NCBI GenBank assembly: GCA_050084515.1
Contig: CM114271.1
Location: forward strand, 37,448,001-37,512,000
Length of the DNA: 64,000 nt
Origin: Blasia pusilla
Lineage: Eukaryota; Marchantiophyta; Marchantiopsida; Blasiales
Direction of reading: 5' to 3'
This document shows positions 44,653 to 56,500 of the stretch, piece by piece. The notes beneath the pieces are model-generated. The model saw nothing but the letters and a program-made list of their open reading frames with translations. It searched no databases and was not told the DNA's origin. The number at the start of each line of letters is the position of its first letter. Positions within the stretch are counted from its first letter, which is position 1. The position numbers were made by a program, and so were the translations under genes.

Positions 44653-47600
44653 TTTTCCACTCAATTCCTCTGGCCCCGTTGACAATCAATGGATCACTGT
44701 GTAGCTGTCTCACCACTTGTCATCCTCCTGGTCCACCTCCTCCTTCAGCCTGTCTGACTGATATCACTCTGCTCTCATGACCCCGACCGGTACCAGATAG
44801 TTCATCACACAATCCCCTACCCCTACAAAACCTGTCATCACAAACAATAATGTTTACAACATATTGAAATTGGAAAACTAAGAAGGAATTCTTCATAGTA
44901 TCCATTTAGGATGTATTTGTTGAGTTACAGTAAGAAAAATAGCTCACAGAAAATATGTTTAAAAGAAATACAAAATACTGACAGTAAGAGGCAGAATTTC
45001 AGCACGTATATGTTGAACTTAAGTAAGAATGTTAGTTGACAGGGAATTCGTTTGTTACAGGTAATACACTTTAAACAACAGCAAAGCACAGAAAAATTAC
45101 ACCGGAAAAAGTAATGTGAAATAATTTTCTGGTAACCACAAGTAAAGCTAAAGGTTGATGTGAAAGACACATCCATAAGTGGCGCAGGTAACTATTTAAA
45201 GATGGAAATTTCAACAAATCACATTTGTCTGAATCATACAAAATACTGACAGTAAGAGGCAGAATTTCAGCACGTATATGTTGAACTTAAGTAAGAATGC
45301 TAGTTGACAGGGAATTCGTTTGTTACAGGTAATACACTTTAAACAACAGCAAAGCACAGAAAAATTACACCGGAAAAAGTAATGTGATAATTTTCTGGTA
45401 ACCACAAGTAAAGCTAAAGGTTGATGTGAAAGACACATCCATAAGTGGCGCAGGTAACTATTTAAAGATGGAAATTTCAACAAATCACATTTGTCTGAAT
45501 CATAGGCTTAAGGTAGCGATGAATCCCAACTCAAGATCCATCTTTTCTGTGAAAAAAATAGGCTAGCCAACAATCAATTTAACTGAAATCCTTCCACTCA
45601 AAAGTGAACTTTTGTATGCACCCACCCTACTGCAATGAGCTCCGAAGATGATGCTGCCAATTCTGCTTCATACAGATTGAACTCACCCATCCTCAAGAAT
45701 AGGCCCCAGGAATGTAGGGAGAAGAATGAAACTGATGGCATTGAACAGCTCTACTTTATGAGAAGGTCGGAAACTACAATCTGCTGCTGATTGATTCGTC
45801 CAACACTTCTCACATCAGAGTCATTTCAGCAGTCATTTCCTATCTGTAAGTTCCTAAATGAATGGGGGGAATCTGACTGTGTCAAAATACATGGTTGGTA
45901 GTTCAGGTATTCAGCTGCCATCCCAGCATTGACTTACGAGCCTAAACCACTATCTTTTCAACAGTTGCAAATGTATGACACACGACAGCCTTGGGGACAA
46001 GTAGTACGAAAGGCAACCAGCATAGCCCAATTTTTAAGGTCTGCTGATCCCGGAGGGAAGGCTCAACAAGCAACCACTCCAACCACACCAGCCACCGCCC
46101 CTGCTTTGGAGACACCCATTAAGTTGCCTGCATACCAGGCACTATGTCCATGTTGATTCGCTGCAAACCCCTCCCACGAAAACACACAAGCTCCAACCGT
46201 GATGAATGAGCAGATGAAAGCTCCTGTAGTAGATTGCATGATAGACATGGGCATGAGTCCCACCGCAGTTGTGATAAAGCCAGCTGTCTAGACTCTCAGG
46301 TTAGTCAACTGCAGCGTCCATGAAGCAGATTCGACTAGAATTGGGCTTGGAAGCGAAAACTGTAAAAGTTTTCTACCTAACTTAGTGTTTGGTTTTTGGA
46401 TAAAAGTGAAGTGATTTCACCTTTCTTGGATTTATCTGGACGAAAAAAGACGGCATACGGATCAAGCTTGCAGAAGAGAAAGATAAGGTCCACAATATTG
46501 AAAACTTCAGGAACTAAGGAGGGGATGAAGAAAGAAAGTTATAAGCTTCAAGAAACCATTGAAGATTCTCTTCTGCTGTAAGAAAGATATGAGATTCAAG
46601 AAAATTTCAGATTCAAGCTTCAAGAAACCTTTGAAGATTCTCTTCTGCTGTCTGGCAGGGTGCTGTCTTCTCTCTTCTCTACAGTTTCTTGCTTGCTTTC
46701 AATGGGAGACGAATTACATACAGTACCTTCTGACTCATGCTGTTTCAGATTTCACATTCAGTAGAGGATGGTTCGAATTTTTTCTCCTGTATTACTGCCT
46801 GAGCACTCCCAGTTCTTTAGTTACTGCATTCACAGTCCTGGTAATTCCCACTTGCCAACTTCAGGGTAGATTGCTGTTTTTTCTGAACGTGAGCTTGAGG
46901 CACATTTCCAAACAATGATTCCCCTGGCAATATGTTTTGAGATCTAATGCAAGATACAGTATCGGTAGAAGATATGACATTCATGTTGCTTCCTGATTGC
47001 TGTTTTCTTGCAAGAATTCTGAGAAGTATGTACTAGTACGGGGAAGACCGTGCCTCGCCTCCTATGACATTGCCGTGCAAAGTGAAAGTCATTCTATTCT
47101 GAATCTCTGTATGACGAACATCCAAAATCAGTTGCCTGATGATGTGAAGCAGGACTATAGCTCAACACGATCAATACCACCCTTGGCAATCCCTGTCGTA
47201 AAATTAGTGACACGAACAGCTCCCACAGCGCTGACTGTTGCTCTTAAGTAGCCTGGTTGTAATACATGACGAAAGTCAATAACAGAGTTTAAGATTTGGA
47301 CAAGCATCAAAGATTCTTCTTATTTAACACAATACAGCTTGACGAAATGGGTGATTAAGTTGTCATATATGCAAATCTGCCACTTTAACCATTCGCTTCC
47401 CAGCATGAATAAAAGAAAATGTCCACATTTTCAATATTCTAATTCATGAGCAGCAATCAGGAATTTCAAAATCAGCGAGGACAACCATCTCGTGCACGAG
47501 AACTTGGACAGTTCAGCGATTCACCCCGAGACATGAGATAGGTCCAACTGGTATGCCAAGCGTTGAGGTTCTTTGCTTAGAGGACCCGAGACAGTAATGA

Positions 47601-47960
47601 CAATTGACACGGTCTGAGATAGATCCGAGGAGGCAAAATTGACAAGAACACGTTGAGAAGGAGCCAGATATCGACCTGAGAAGAAACCAGCGTACCCGGG
47701 ATCAATCGCTCAACGTATGAGCCGCTCGATCGCCCGATGACCTCGCATTGAAATTTAGTCCACCGCAATCAGGCAACTGGCAAACATCCCGCTCCCTTCT
47801 GAAAAACGGAAGCCCTACGTCCGGTTCCAAGATAGCTTCCACCACACAGGACTGGCGCTACTCGTGTAGTAGTGTTCTTCCCAAAACTCCGCGGCAGATG
47901 GAACCGAGGGCTTTGGGAGAGTTTCCGGATCCACTCGACAAAAGAGAGGCAATAACTCGA
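44653..47960. other. 5' region of the SEL1-repeat gene; tandem duplication; no gene recognised
   Basis: This lies upstream of the SEL1-repeat start codon. It holds a 268-bp tandem duplication and, at about 46,543-46,651, two copies of AAGCTTCAAGAAACC(A/T)TTGAAG-type sequence about 72 bases apart. From about 47,460 to 47,960 the DNA becomes CpG-richer, as at the other gene starts in this window, so the real transcription start may lie there with leader introns. The frames at 45,929-46,156 (+) and 46,063-46,263 (-) match nothing I recognise. Confidence 0.4.
44969..45504 (+). repeat. 268-bp tandem duplication
   Basis: Copy 1 is about 44,969-45,236 and copy 2 about 45,237-45,504. They are nearly identical; visible differences are a T/C change near 45,032/45,300 and a 3-base loss in copy 2 (GTGAAATAATT against GTGATAATT). 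The duplication is therefore young. Confidence 0.92.
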
Positions 47961-48559
47961 CTAATAATAAGGGAAGAGTCCATAAAATGGAAATGCAACA
48001 AGTCGTAGAAAAATCAAATCAGCCAACTACACAATTAATAATTTCAAACAAATTTGAGAAAATAAGTCATGGTTGGTCAGTGGGCGAATAGCCTTCAACC
48101 ATTTTGGCTCTACCTATTTGCATGTTCTAAAGCCATAAAGATGTGTTGATGGAAATATGTAATATTTTACAAAAAGAGAAGGGACAAGATGATGATTCTC
48201 AAGGAATGACAAGCAAATCTTTTAAGAAAGTATAAAAAAATGTAAATATTTCCAATGAAAAAAATGAATTCATCGATCGCATGCCTCATGGCATAACTTA
48301 ACTCTTTGATTCTTGTTGTCTCATGGTTAAAAAAACCTATAGTATGTGTAACCCAACACACCAACGCATAAGCAACCAACACATCACTCACTAAACAAAA
48401 GCCATCTTGAAACATAACATAACAAGATTAAGTCTTCAAGAAGAGGTTGCTTATATTGTAGAAGGTATGATATGTAGCTCCTCTTGCCCAACAATCTCCA
48501 CCATAATGCGAGCCACCAATGCTACTTTCTCTTTAATCACATCATGGATCGTCGTTCAT

Positions 48560-49920
48560 TCTCCACCATGCACATTAGAGAATGTGGATATTCCTTTCAT
48601 CGATGGACTTCTTGCATACACAATTGGGCACACCTAGAAGAGAAAGAGGAAGAAATCCAAGGCGTAACCGCATAATTGTCAACAATATATTGAAAAGAGG
48701 AAGAAATGGAACAACAATAGGATTAGCTGTAAGCCATGCCGCACTCTTGTACCCATATATGAACGTTGACGAGGTCAATGAATGTCAAAGGATGCCTCAA
48801 AGAGAATGTTGGAAAACTAGATTTAGTGTAAATTCTCAAAGATAAGCTCTTGAATTCGATCAAGCCCTTCTGTAATCAATTGATTGAAAAGGGGTAGAAT
48901 TGTGGGTGAAGCAAGATGAAAAAAAACCCTTAAAGATCTCATTTTTTTGGAATAATAGGCCCCCTAATCTACATGGGCCACATAATCCATCAAAATAGGT
49001 GCATCTCCTTGAAGTCATAATCGGATCAACCAAACCCCGACTCCCCCAAAAAATTGTTGATATAGATGCGAGTGTAGAGGAAAGACCATACCTCCAAAAG
49101 AAATAGGCAAGAGATCTTGTTGTGATGCCAAGACATTATTATCACCCTCAAAGACCAAGAAGTTGACTAAAAGTTGCCATGATAAAAGTGTCAAAAGAGG
49201 CCAACTCATGAAAGAATCGTGAAGTGGGAGGATAAGTACAAGGTAGGTAGGAGTGACATTATAGAAAACATTTGGAGAGAATTCCATAAGAAACTTGGAA
49301 ATCCCCTAAGATGAGGTAACAAACGAAGTGATTCTATATCTTTTGAAAGGGGCTCATTCAAGCATTTGGAGAGAGAGTCGATGAAAGCCAACTTTGACCT
49401 CGAGAATCCAAACGCCTTCAATGCAGGTGGTAAAGTCAAAAGTAGGTGGTGTGGATGTTGAGGGAAGGCGTGAAGGAGTTCACACTCAACATTCAATGGC
49501 TTAGACTTTAAGGTTTAAGATAGAGAGTTGTTCCACAAAATGGGTATAAGCAGGAACCAATTAAGAAAAAAGATCTAAAAGGTGGATATCATCAACAATA
49601 TAAGAGAAAAGATAAGATAGACATATTTGGTTTAATTGCTTGAAGGGCATGAAAATGTGCAATGGCAAATAGTGGATTGCCCATGGGATCGCCTTGACGT
49701 GTCCCACATGTTTTTTAGAGAATACTATGTTTTCTAGAAGTAGCATGGTGAAAATAGATAATGGGTGTATCATAGGCATAGAAGGAGTGGACAAGTTAAT
49801 GGAATAAGACTTGCAAGTTGTCCTCCTATTAAGCATAATTCCTTGAGTATAGTTGCACAAGAAATTGGATCAAATTTTTTGGCCATATCGACTTGAATTG
49901 CTATCCATTCTAAATGAATA
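48560..49920 (-). pseudogene. Decayed non-LTR (LINE-type) reverse transcriptase
   Basis: Read on -, three frames pieced together show reverse-transcriptase landmarks in order: TRQGDPMGNPLFA (about 49,705-49,660), then IVDDIHLL at about 49,590 in place of the usual YADD/FADD, then DLLPISFGG at about 49,100. Stops and frame changes break it many times. The RQGDP and xxDD spacing fits the palm domain of non-LTR retrotransposons. It cannot encode a working enzyme. I cannot give a clade, and no target-site duplication or tail was located. Confidence 0.6.
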
Positions 49921-51335
49921 TATCAAGATTGGAGTGTATCCCATAGACCACAACCTCATGATCACTAGGGGTGGCCATTCCAAATTGATGAGAAAATAAA
50001 TGGGCGCGAAAGTGAGAATGAAATCACGATCAAAGAGATCGACTAATCAAGCAGTATAAAATCTCTCTAAAAGCCAAAGGGTGAACACCATAAAGAGCCT
50101 TATCTATTGTCACGACCCTCATGATTAATCATATGCATGCCAACTCGGAACATGAGGACTTTAGTAGGCTGACACTATGATGGACGCACGTCAAAGTCTT
50201 ACCAATGAGACATGAGTGTAAAAGCAAGACGCGAGACTTGATGGGCATCTTAAAGGATGAGGGTGATAAACTAGCACAACAAGACCAAACGTCAAACCAA
50301 ACGACCACAAGAGTTGGACGCCAAGGAGACTACAACCTAGCTTGGAACTTGATCAAGGGTTTGGGGATTCTCCATATTTCAGGTCTCTATGGCTAGACCC
50401 CAGGTGTGTTAAGGATGAATAAGGTGGAGTTAGAAAGCTTGTGAGAAGAATATTCCAAAGCACTTAAAATCGAGACAAACATATGAGCAAAGATCTATAA
50501 ACCATCCCTAAACTATAGAAATGATAGTTGGGTTGAGAGCCACAAGGAGCAACCCAAGAGGAATTTCCTACATGTAGGGAGGGGGTAGGGATCTCTATAA
50601 CTATATATAAGTGGGAGGGTCTCAAAGGGTATTTGGAACTTGTACTCCATCGTGGGAACTATGGGGTGAACCAAGGGCACGGCATGGATTGAGATATTGG
50701 ACACCAAGCCAAGTCAATATAGGCCACTAGTGGATACTAACCTTGGACCTTAATCCATGACTCAAATGTTGAGTCTCAATTAGAGACTCGTTCGAGGTCC
50801 GTTGAGCAAGTGGGACTGCCAAGCGCGCTAGCACTATTTTAGGTTCCTAGATTATCAAGGAGGTCTCTCCACATCTTGAATGACTTGCACATGTTGGGGG
50901 AGCAAAGGGGTTAGGTTGAAATCTGACTCAGTCTAGATTAGTTGAGCTTGAAGGATAGTGAGAGATCAAGACTCAAGAGACGTAAAGCTCATTGACCCAA
51001 ATCATGGCTAATGTAAATACGTTTGGGTGCATACTAGTAAGGAGAGTATGACGTACTAAACACAAGCTTTCGCAACACATGAGACCGAAGTTCAAGATAG
51101 TAGGCGCATGACATTGTTGCAATATGTGCATACACCTTATATAGAGAGATAAAGCCATATGCAAAAATCTGTCGAGATAAAACAATAGTGAATATGCTAA
51201 AAATCCATACTTAATAGTCCGTCTTTTGACAAGCAAAGAGTATGAAGAAAAACCCTTGTGAAGATCTCCAAACCAAGATTTGTAAGAAAATATTTCTTAA
51301 AAGATGGTGCATTATCTCTTAGAGGGTAACAAGGT

Positions 51336-51336
51336 A

Positions 51337-51374
<38 letters not shown>
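51336..51374 (+). repeat. (GA)n microsatellite
   Basis: About 19 GA dinucleotides lie within the decayed AT-rich block. Confidence 0.9.
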
Positions 51375-51377
<3 letters not shown>

Positions 51378-52800
51378 CCAATGATCAAGCCGCACATGAA
51401 TACTCACCAACTTACCCCAAGATTATGTTGTCGAAGGCATTTTTGTATTGAACGTCTTCCATGATTGGCATTTTGAGTGGAATGAGTAACCATTGCTAAA
51501 GCCTCTACTTGAAGTACATGCTCACTTTGAAGATTCTCCAAATCTCCATACATAAAGCCCTAAATACGTGAGGAGGTTTCGCAATGATCCATCATACCAC
51601 TCCTTGGAGGGAGAACTAAAACCCATTGGGGAAGAGTTATAGGAGATAGCAAGCATTGATATATATATGGGATCACATGCTAACCTTGCTAATGGGAAAA
51701 ACAATTCTTGTTGGTTGATGAGATGAAGAGCAAGAGGAGTACATTTGTTGAGTCTAGGATAAGGGAGACCATGATGGGAAGAGTAAAGAAGATCAAATTT
51801 TCTTAATTTGATGTAAAGTCATCATGATGGAAGCCATTAGTTTGAATTAACTATTATTTGTGGGGAAAGCCAAGCCAAACCACACTTGAGTTACTATACT
51901 ACAACACTCCAACTTGAAGTGAGCAAGATGGAACCATATAATACAAGCTTGTAACCCAAAATGGAGGTAATTAAACAAACCTTGGTGAGGGAAATCAAAT
52001 TTAAGAATTGAATCTTGGGTGGAAGGGAAATTGAAATTTACTCTCCTATGAGACAAAGAAATCTGATCGATAGTCTAGAATTGTAAGAACACGGATGTTT
52101 TAAGATTTTTGAATAAATTTGTGAATTAGGAGTTCGAACCTCAAAGGTGCTTATCGTTTTGAGTAGATTAGAAGGGAAAATTATGACCTTAAGCTCAACC
52201 TTCCAAAAAATAGGTACACTTGCTTATGATCTCTTAATCAACTGCTAGATTTTGAAGAAATCGCTATTTCCCACATTGCCGAGGATTTCAACCAGAATTT
52301 GTATGTATTTCCATTGGCGCTTGCAAGTGTTGCCAACCCAAAGAGTCCATGATGCCCCTACCATGGAGACATCTCACTTGACCTATTTGGACACTTTAAA
52401 GTCACATTTTTAATACACCCTAATGTGTAGCTCCCACGGTCTTTGGGCCTAGTGGGGCAATTCACCTAAAAATATGGCCATAGGGGGGGGAGTATACTTC
52501 CAAGCATCAAATTATTTTCACTTCAATAATTGAACTTTAATACATGTACTTGTCTTTCTTTTCAAAACTTGTATGATGCCTTTCTATGCCCCATGAGAGG
52601 GACATTTTTCCTCTTAATTTAACTACTCTTTAAATATAACACATGTCAACAATAAAAGAGGTTCGAAAAGACCTCTTTTTGGAAGAAGTTTCTCTAACTC
52701 TTTTATGATTGGACTCACTTTCTTTAAAAACTTGTCATTTTTTCAAATTTTATTAAGCGTCTGTTTTGAAAATTAAAATTCTTGTGTGCCGTTAAATATT

Positions 52801-53540
52801 TGCTGTGGAAAAAACTTCATGTCGATGAATGAATGAATGCAGATTTTCTCCGGTTGCCTCTCTGTTGCTTGTGGTCGTTTCCCTTTCACAACATCACAAT
52901 ATTTTCCCACCCTCCGTTTTCGCAAATGACTAAATTTCACAGTGGGAAAGAGATTCAAGTCGAATTTCCCTGTAGTATGGGAAAACCCTAACATTGCTAC
53001 CCTTGCACAGCTCTCTTTTGAACCTTCATCCTCTTCACTCCTAATCTGATCCCTTGAAACGACTGTAAAGGTCTGATTGCATCTCCTGCGCTGGACGAAT
53101 CGCTGCGGGAAGCGCTTGAACTGGAATACTTCGGGTAATCCGAGATCCCTTCGGACAAGCGGTCAGTGGAGCGCCGTAGCAGCTGAGCATTAGAGCAACC
53201 TCGTGCGTCGGAGTGAGCGAGTCTATTCTCCGGAGGCTTTGGAGTGCGGACATCTTGAATGTACCACGGGATGCCTAGATTTGTCGGGAAGTCGAGGCCA
53301 GAATCTTGATTTTCCGGGACCTCTGTCGGCTGCATTTGACGATTTCTGTGCCGTAGATGGTGTCGCGATTATTGGAGCTAGTGTAAAGAGAGGAGAGCGA
53401 TGGAAGCGGTTATGTCTGAGAACTGCGAGAAGAGGTCACCTTAGAGATTACAGTGAGGTTCCTTGTCAATGCGGGACAATCTTGTCCCTGAAGTTTTGGC
53501 GGAAAGTATTTGAATTGTACCGTCGGAGGAGCAGCTGAGA
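52801..53540 (+). promoter_or_regulatory. Promoter/leader region of the importin-9 gene
   Basis: After the AT-rich block the DNA becomes CpG-rich. Overlapping open frames of up to 112 codons (for example 52,997-53,335 on -) look like shadows of base composition and match nothing. The leader probably starts in this stretch; no clear TATA box was found. Confidence 0.4.
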
Positions 53541-56500
53541 ATGGAGACTAGTAGAGGTACAGTCGACGATGGGCAATTCATGTGGCTAATCAACTGCTTA
53601 AAAGCGACGCTTGACACCGCTCCTGTGACACGCGTGGCCGCTGAGGATGCCCTGAGAAATGCATCTGTCCATCCGGGTGACTGTCTTCATCCTTCTTCTC
53701 ATGAGACTAATCGTCTATTAACGTTTTGCCATTCGTTATGACCTGTGCAGCAAGTTGAAATGTAGTCGCAACAGATTAGTACGAGAAGAATTCCATCAGA
53801 GAGAGATAGCGTTTTTGGGACTGCTCTGGATGTCTAGGAGCTCACGCCTTGATTTCTGACTTCAGGCTATGGAGTGGCACTCGCGAAAGTCACGGTGAAT
53901 AAGGAGATACCCATAGGCTTGCGACAAATATCCTTCTGTACATATATTGGAATATAAAATGATAAATGCGTCATACTCTTCCTACAGTTTATTTAAAGTT
54001 GATTGCAGGCTAGTAGTGCTTCTCCTCTGCCGCTAGCATTGCAAGCATTTTTCGATTCAATACCGAACCGCCTGGCAAGAGTAGCGTCCGCTTATAGAAA
54101 TTAATCCAATACTCAAGGGATTCACAGAGAAAGTGAGACTTCAATTGTAGCAGAAGATTTTAATATCCATTTCAGCACCCATCTCAGTGTTGACTTGTAT
54201 GACTTTTAGGACTGTACAAGGCAGATGGAGAAGTGTGATAGGAATTGTTCCAAACATCTTGAAAGTTGATTTGAATCAAAAACTTGTCTGTTGACATGGT
54301 GTTCCTAATCAGATTCTATATCTTCGTCACGCTTCCTAAGTGCACCGGTAGGCGGGAAGAAATACCAATTTGGTCCAACGATTTTCAATTCCGTTCTGCC
54401 AGTGCAATTGAACCCATGAATCTTGCTCTGTACTGGATCAGCTAACATCAGAAAATAGAAGACACTTTAATTTGGCGTACTTAACTCCTCTTGCACCTAG
54501 CTGCAGTCTTACTAAAGCAGTATGTGAAGCAGCATTGGCAAGAAGGCGAAAAGGATTCTGTTCCACCAGTAGCTTCTTCAGAAGATAAGGTTAGGATTTT
54601 ATCTTGCTATGGTGAACTTCTGAAATAGTTTTCATCAGGGCAGCAGCTAATGGCAAGTATCAAGGTATTTGGTTCAACACTGATTCTGTTCCTGCAGTGT
54701 TATTATGAAACTGAAAATTTGGAGCTGTCTCAGTTTATCTTCAGACAGTTATATGACCTTGCAAGTATGGGTCTTCTAGGCAGTTATTCGTGGTCTTCTT
54801 CCTCAAGCTTTGGAAGATCCCCATGGCAAGATTCGTACAGCAGTTGGAATGGCTATTGCAACCATAGCGAATACAGATTGGCCTGAAGAGTGGCCGGATC
54901 TCATGGGTTATCTTCTAGGGTTCATCAGTGATCGAAATGATACAAATAGAGGTGAGAATAAATGCACGTGTGGGACTCTACTTACAAATGGATACTAGGG
55001 ACGTACAACTACTTCATGGAACCTTTTTAGGAGTGGCTGAGTGAAACTTTATGCTTGTATGTGTTTCTCATATGTTCTAGTCGTATGCTAGTTTTGGAGA
55101 CAATCATCTGGTGATATTTAAAGAGTTGGACTAGACAAATTCTGTGGACAAAAAGACTTCTGTCTAGATAAGTCATAATGTGGGGCCAAAAAAATTTGCT
55201 CACAATGTTCATCTAGCGTACCATTTCGACCCGTCCATAGTTATCATATCCTGGGGCTTAGGTTGTTTGATCAACCAGTAATTGTTACATCAAGTCAAGG
55301 CTATCTTTGTTGACTGAATCCTTGTGGTAAGGCAGTTTTCTAGCGGCGTTAAAAGAAATTTACTAATTCATTTTCAAATGGAATTGCTTTGATTTGCAGT
55401 TCATGGAGCACTTAGGTGCTTGGCACTCTTTGCTGGTGATCTCGATGATCTGCAACTGCCACCTCTTGTGCCTGTGCTCTTTCCTGCATTACATTCAATC
55501 GTTTCATCAACAACTGTGAGTTGTCCCATGAACTTTACACGTGTAGAGTTTTCTCCTCATTGTCAAATGTACCTTCCTACTGATCACCCAGGTTTGTCTC
55601 AACAGATGTATGATTCCTCGTTGCGGCGCCGTGCCCTCATTGTTTTGCACAGCTGTATATCCACACTTGGAGTCATGAGTGGTGCTTATCAGGTGTGAAT
55701 TTTGTACTCATTTCGTAATCTTCCAGGTAAGCAGATCCGTTGAGTTATTTGTGGATAAGCTGTATCATCTTTGTAAAAGTGGCTGTCTAGTAGTGTCGTC
55801 ATGGCATTTTGTTAAACACAGATTTCAGGTTTTGTGTCCTTTTTTCTTCAATCCTCGGTATTATGATTGGTTGTGCTAACTTTTATTGCTGTTGCAGGCA
55901 GAAACAAGAGCATTGATGGCCCCAATGCTCAAGTCATGGTTGCAGCAGTTTGCTTTGATATTGTCGCCCCAGGTACCAGCAGAAGATCCTGATGACTGGG
56001 GTCTAAGAATGGAGGTATGTACTTGATGATTGAATCTGGTAGTTCTTTGACAGATATTGGTCTTGGACTTCAATTGGTTGGATATAATACCATTGTGGCT
56101 AACATCTGGGATGCTCTGAGTATGAATGTCTGGCTGGTATTCTTTCTGTTAAGTGCTCTTTGGAGTATCGTCCTGTTCAAAATCTTATGCTCCACTATTG
56201 CCTGTTCGAGCCCTGGCTGTCTTTCATGGTCTAATGATGAATATTTGCTTTCAACAGGTACTTAAGTCACTTCAACAAATTGTTGAGAACTTCCCAAAAA
56301 TAGCTGCAACCGAGTTTCCTGGTGAGTTCCCTTTTCAAGACTTTTTCTTTGCAGAGATTGCAGTAAACAAATGGTTGGGGACCCTTTGTTGGTGGAGGTT
56401 AGTTACTGATTTAGTATGTGAACAGTGGTGCTTGGTCCACTCTGGCAGACATTTGTTACTGGATTCAATGTCTATGAAGCAGCGTGTATTCAAGCTACTG

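Larger units (their letters stand above)
47961..52800. other. AT-rich, CpG-poor decayed transposon DNA between SEL1 and importin-9
   Basis: Composition changes sharply near 48,000 and again near 52,800. CpG is rare inside and the sequence is rich in TG/CA, as expected from long-term methylation and deamination. It includes the reverse-transcriptase remnant described separately and a (GA)n tract at about 51,336-51,374. The part from 50,000 to 52,800 shows no recognisable motif. Confidence 0.55.

Noticed and set aside
46063-46263. 66-codon minus-strand frame with a hydrophobic segment
   Set aside because: It is short, no homologue is recognised, and it overlaps another equally weak frame on the other strand.
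51336-51374. (GA)n tract considered as a short CRISPR-like or satellite array
   Set aside because: It is a simple dinucleotide repeat with no spacers, in eukaryotic DNA.
52997-53538. 112-codon minus-strand and 111-codon plus-strand frames before importin-9
   Set aside because: They overlap each other in the CpG-rich promoter region, resemble no family and are best explained by composition.
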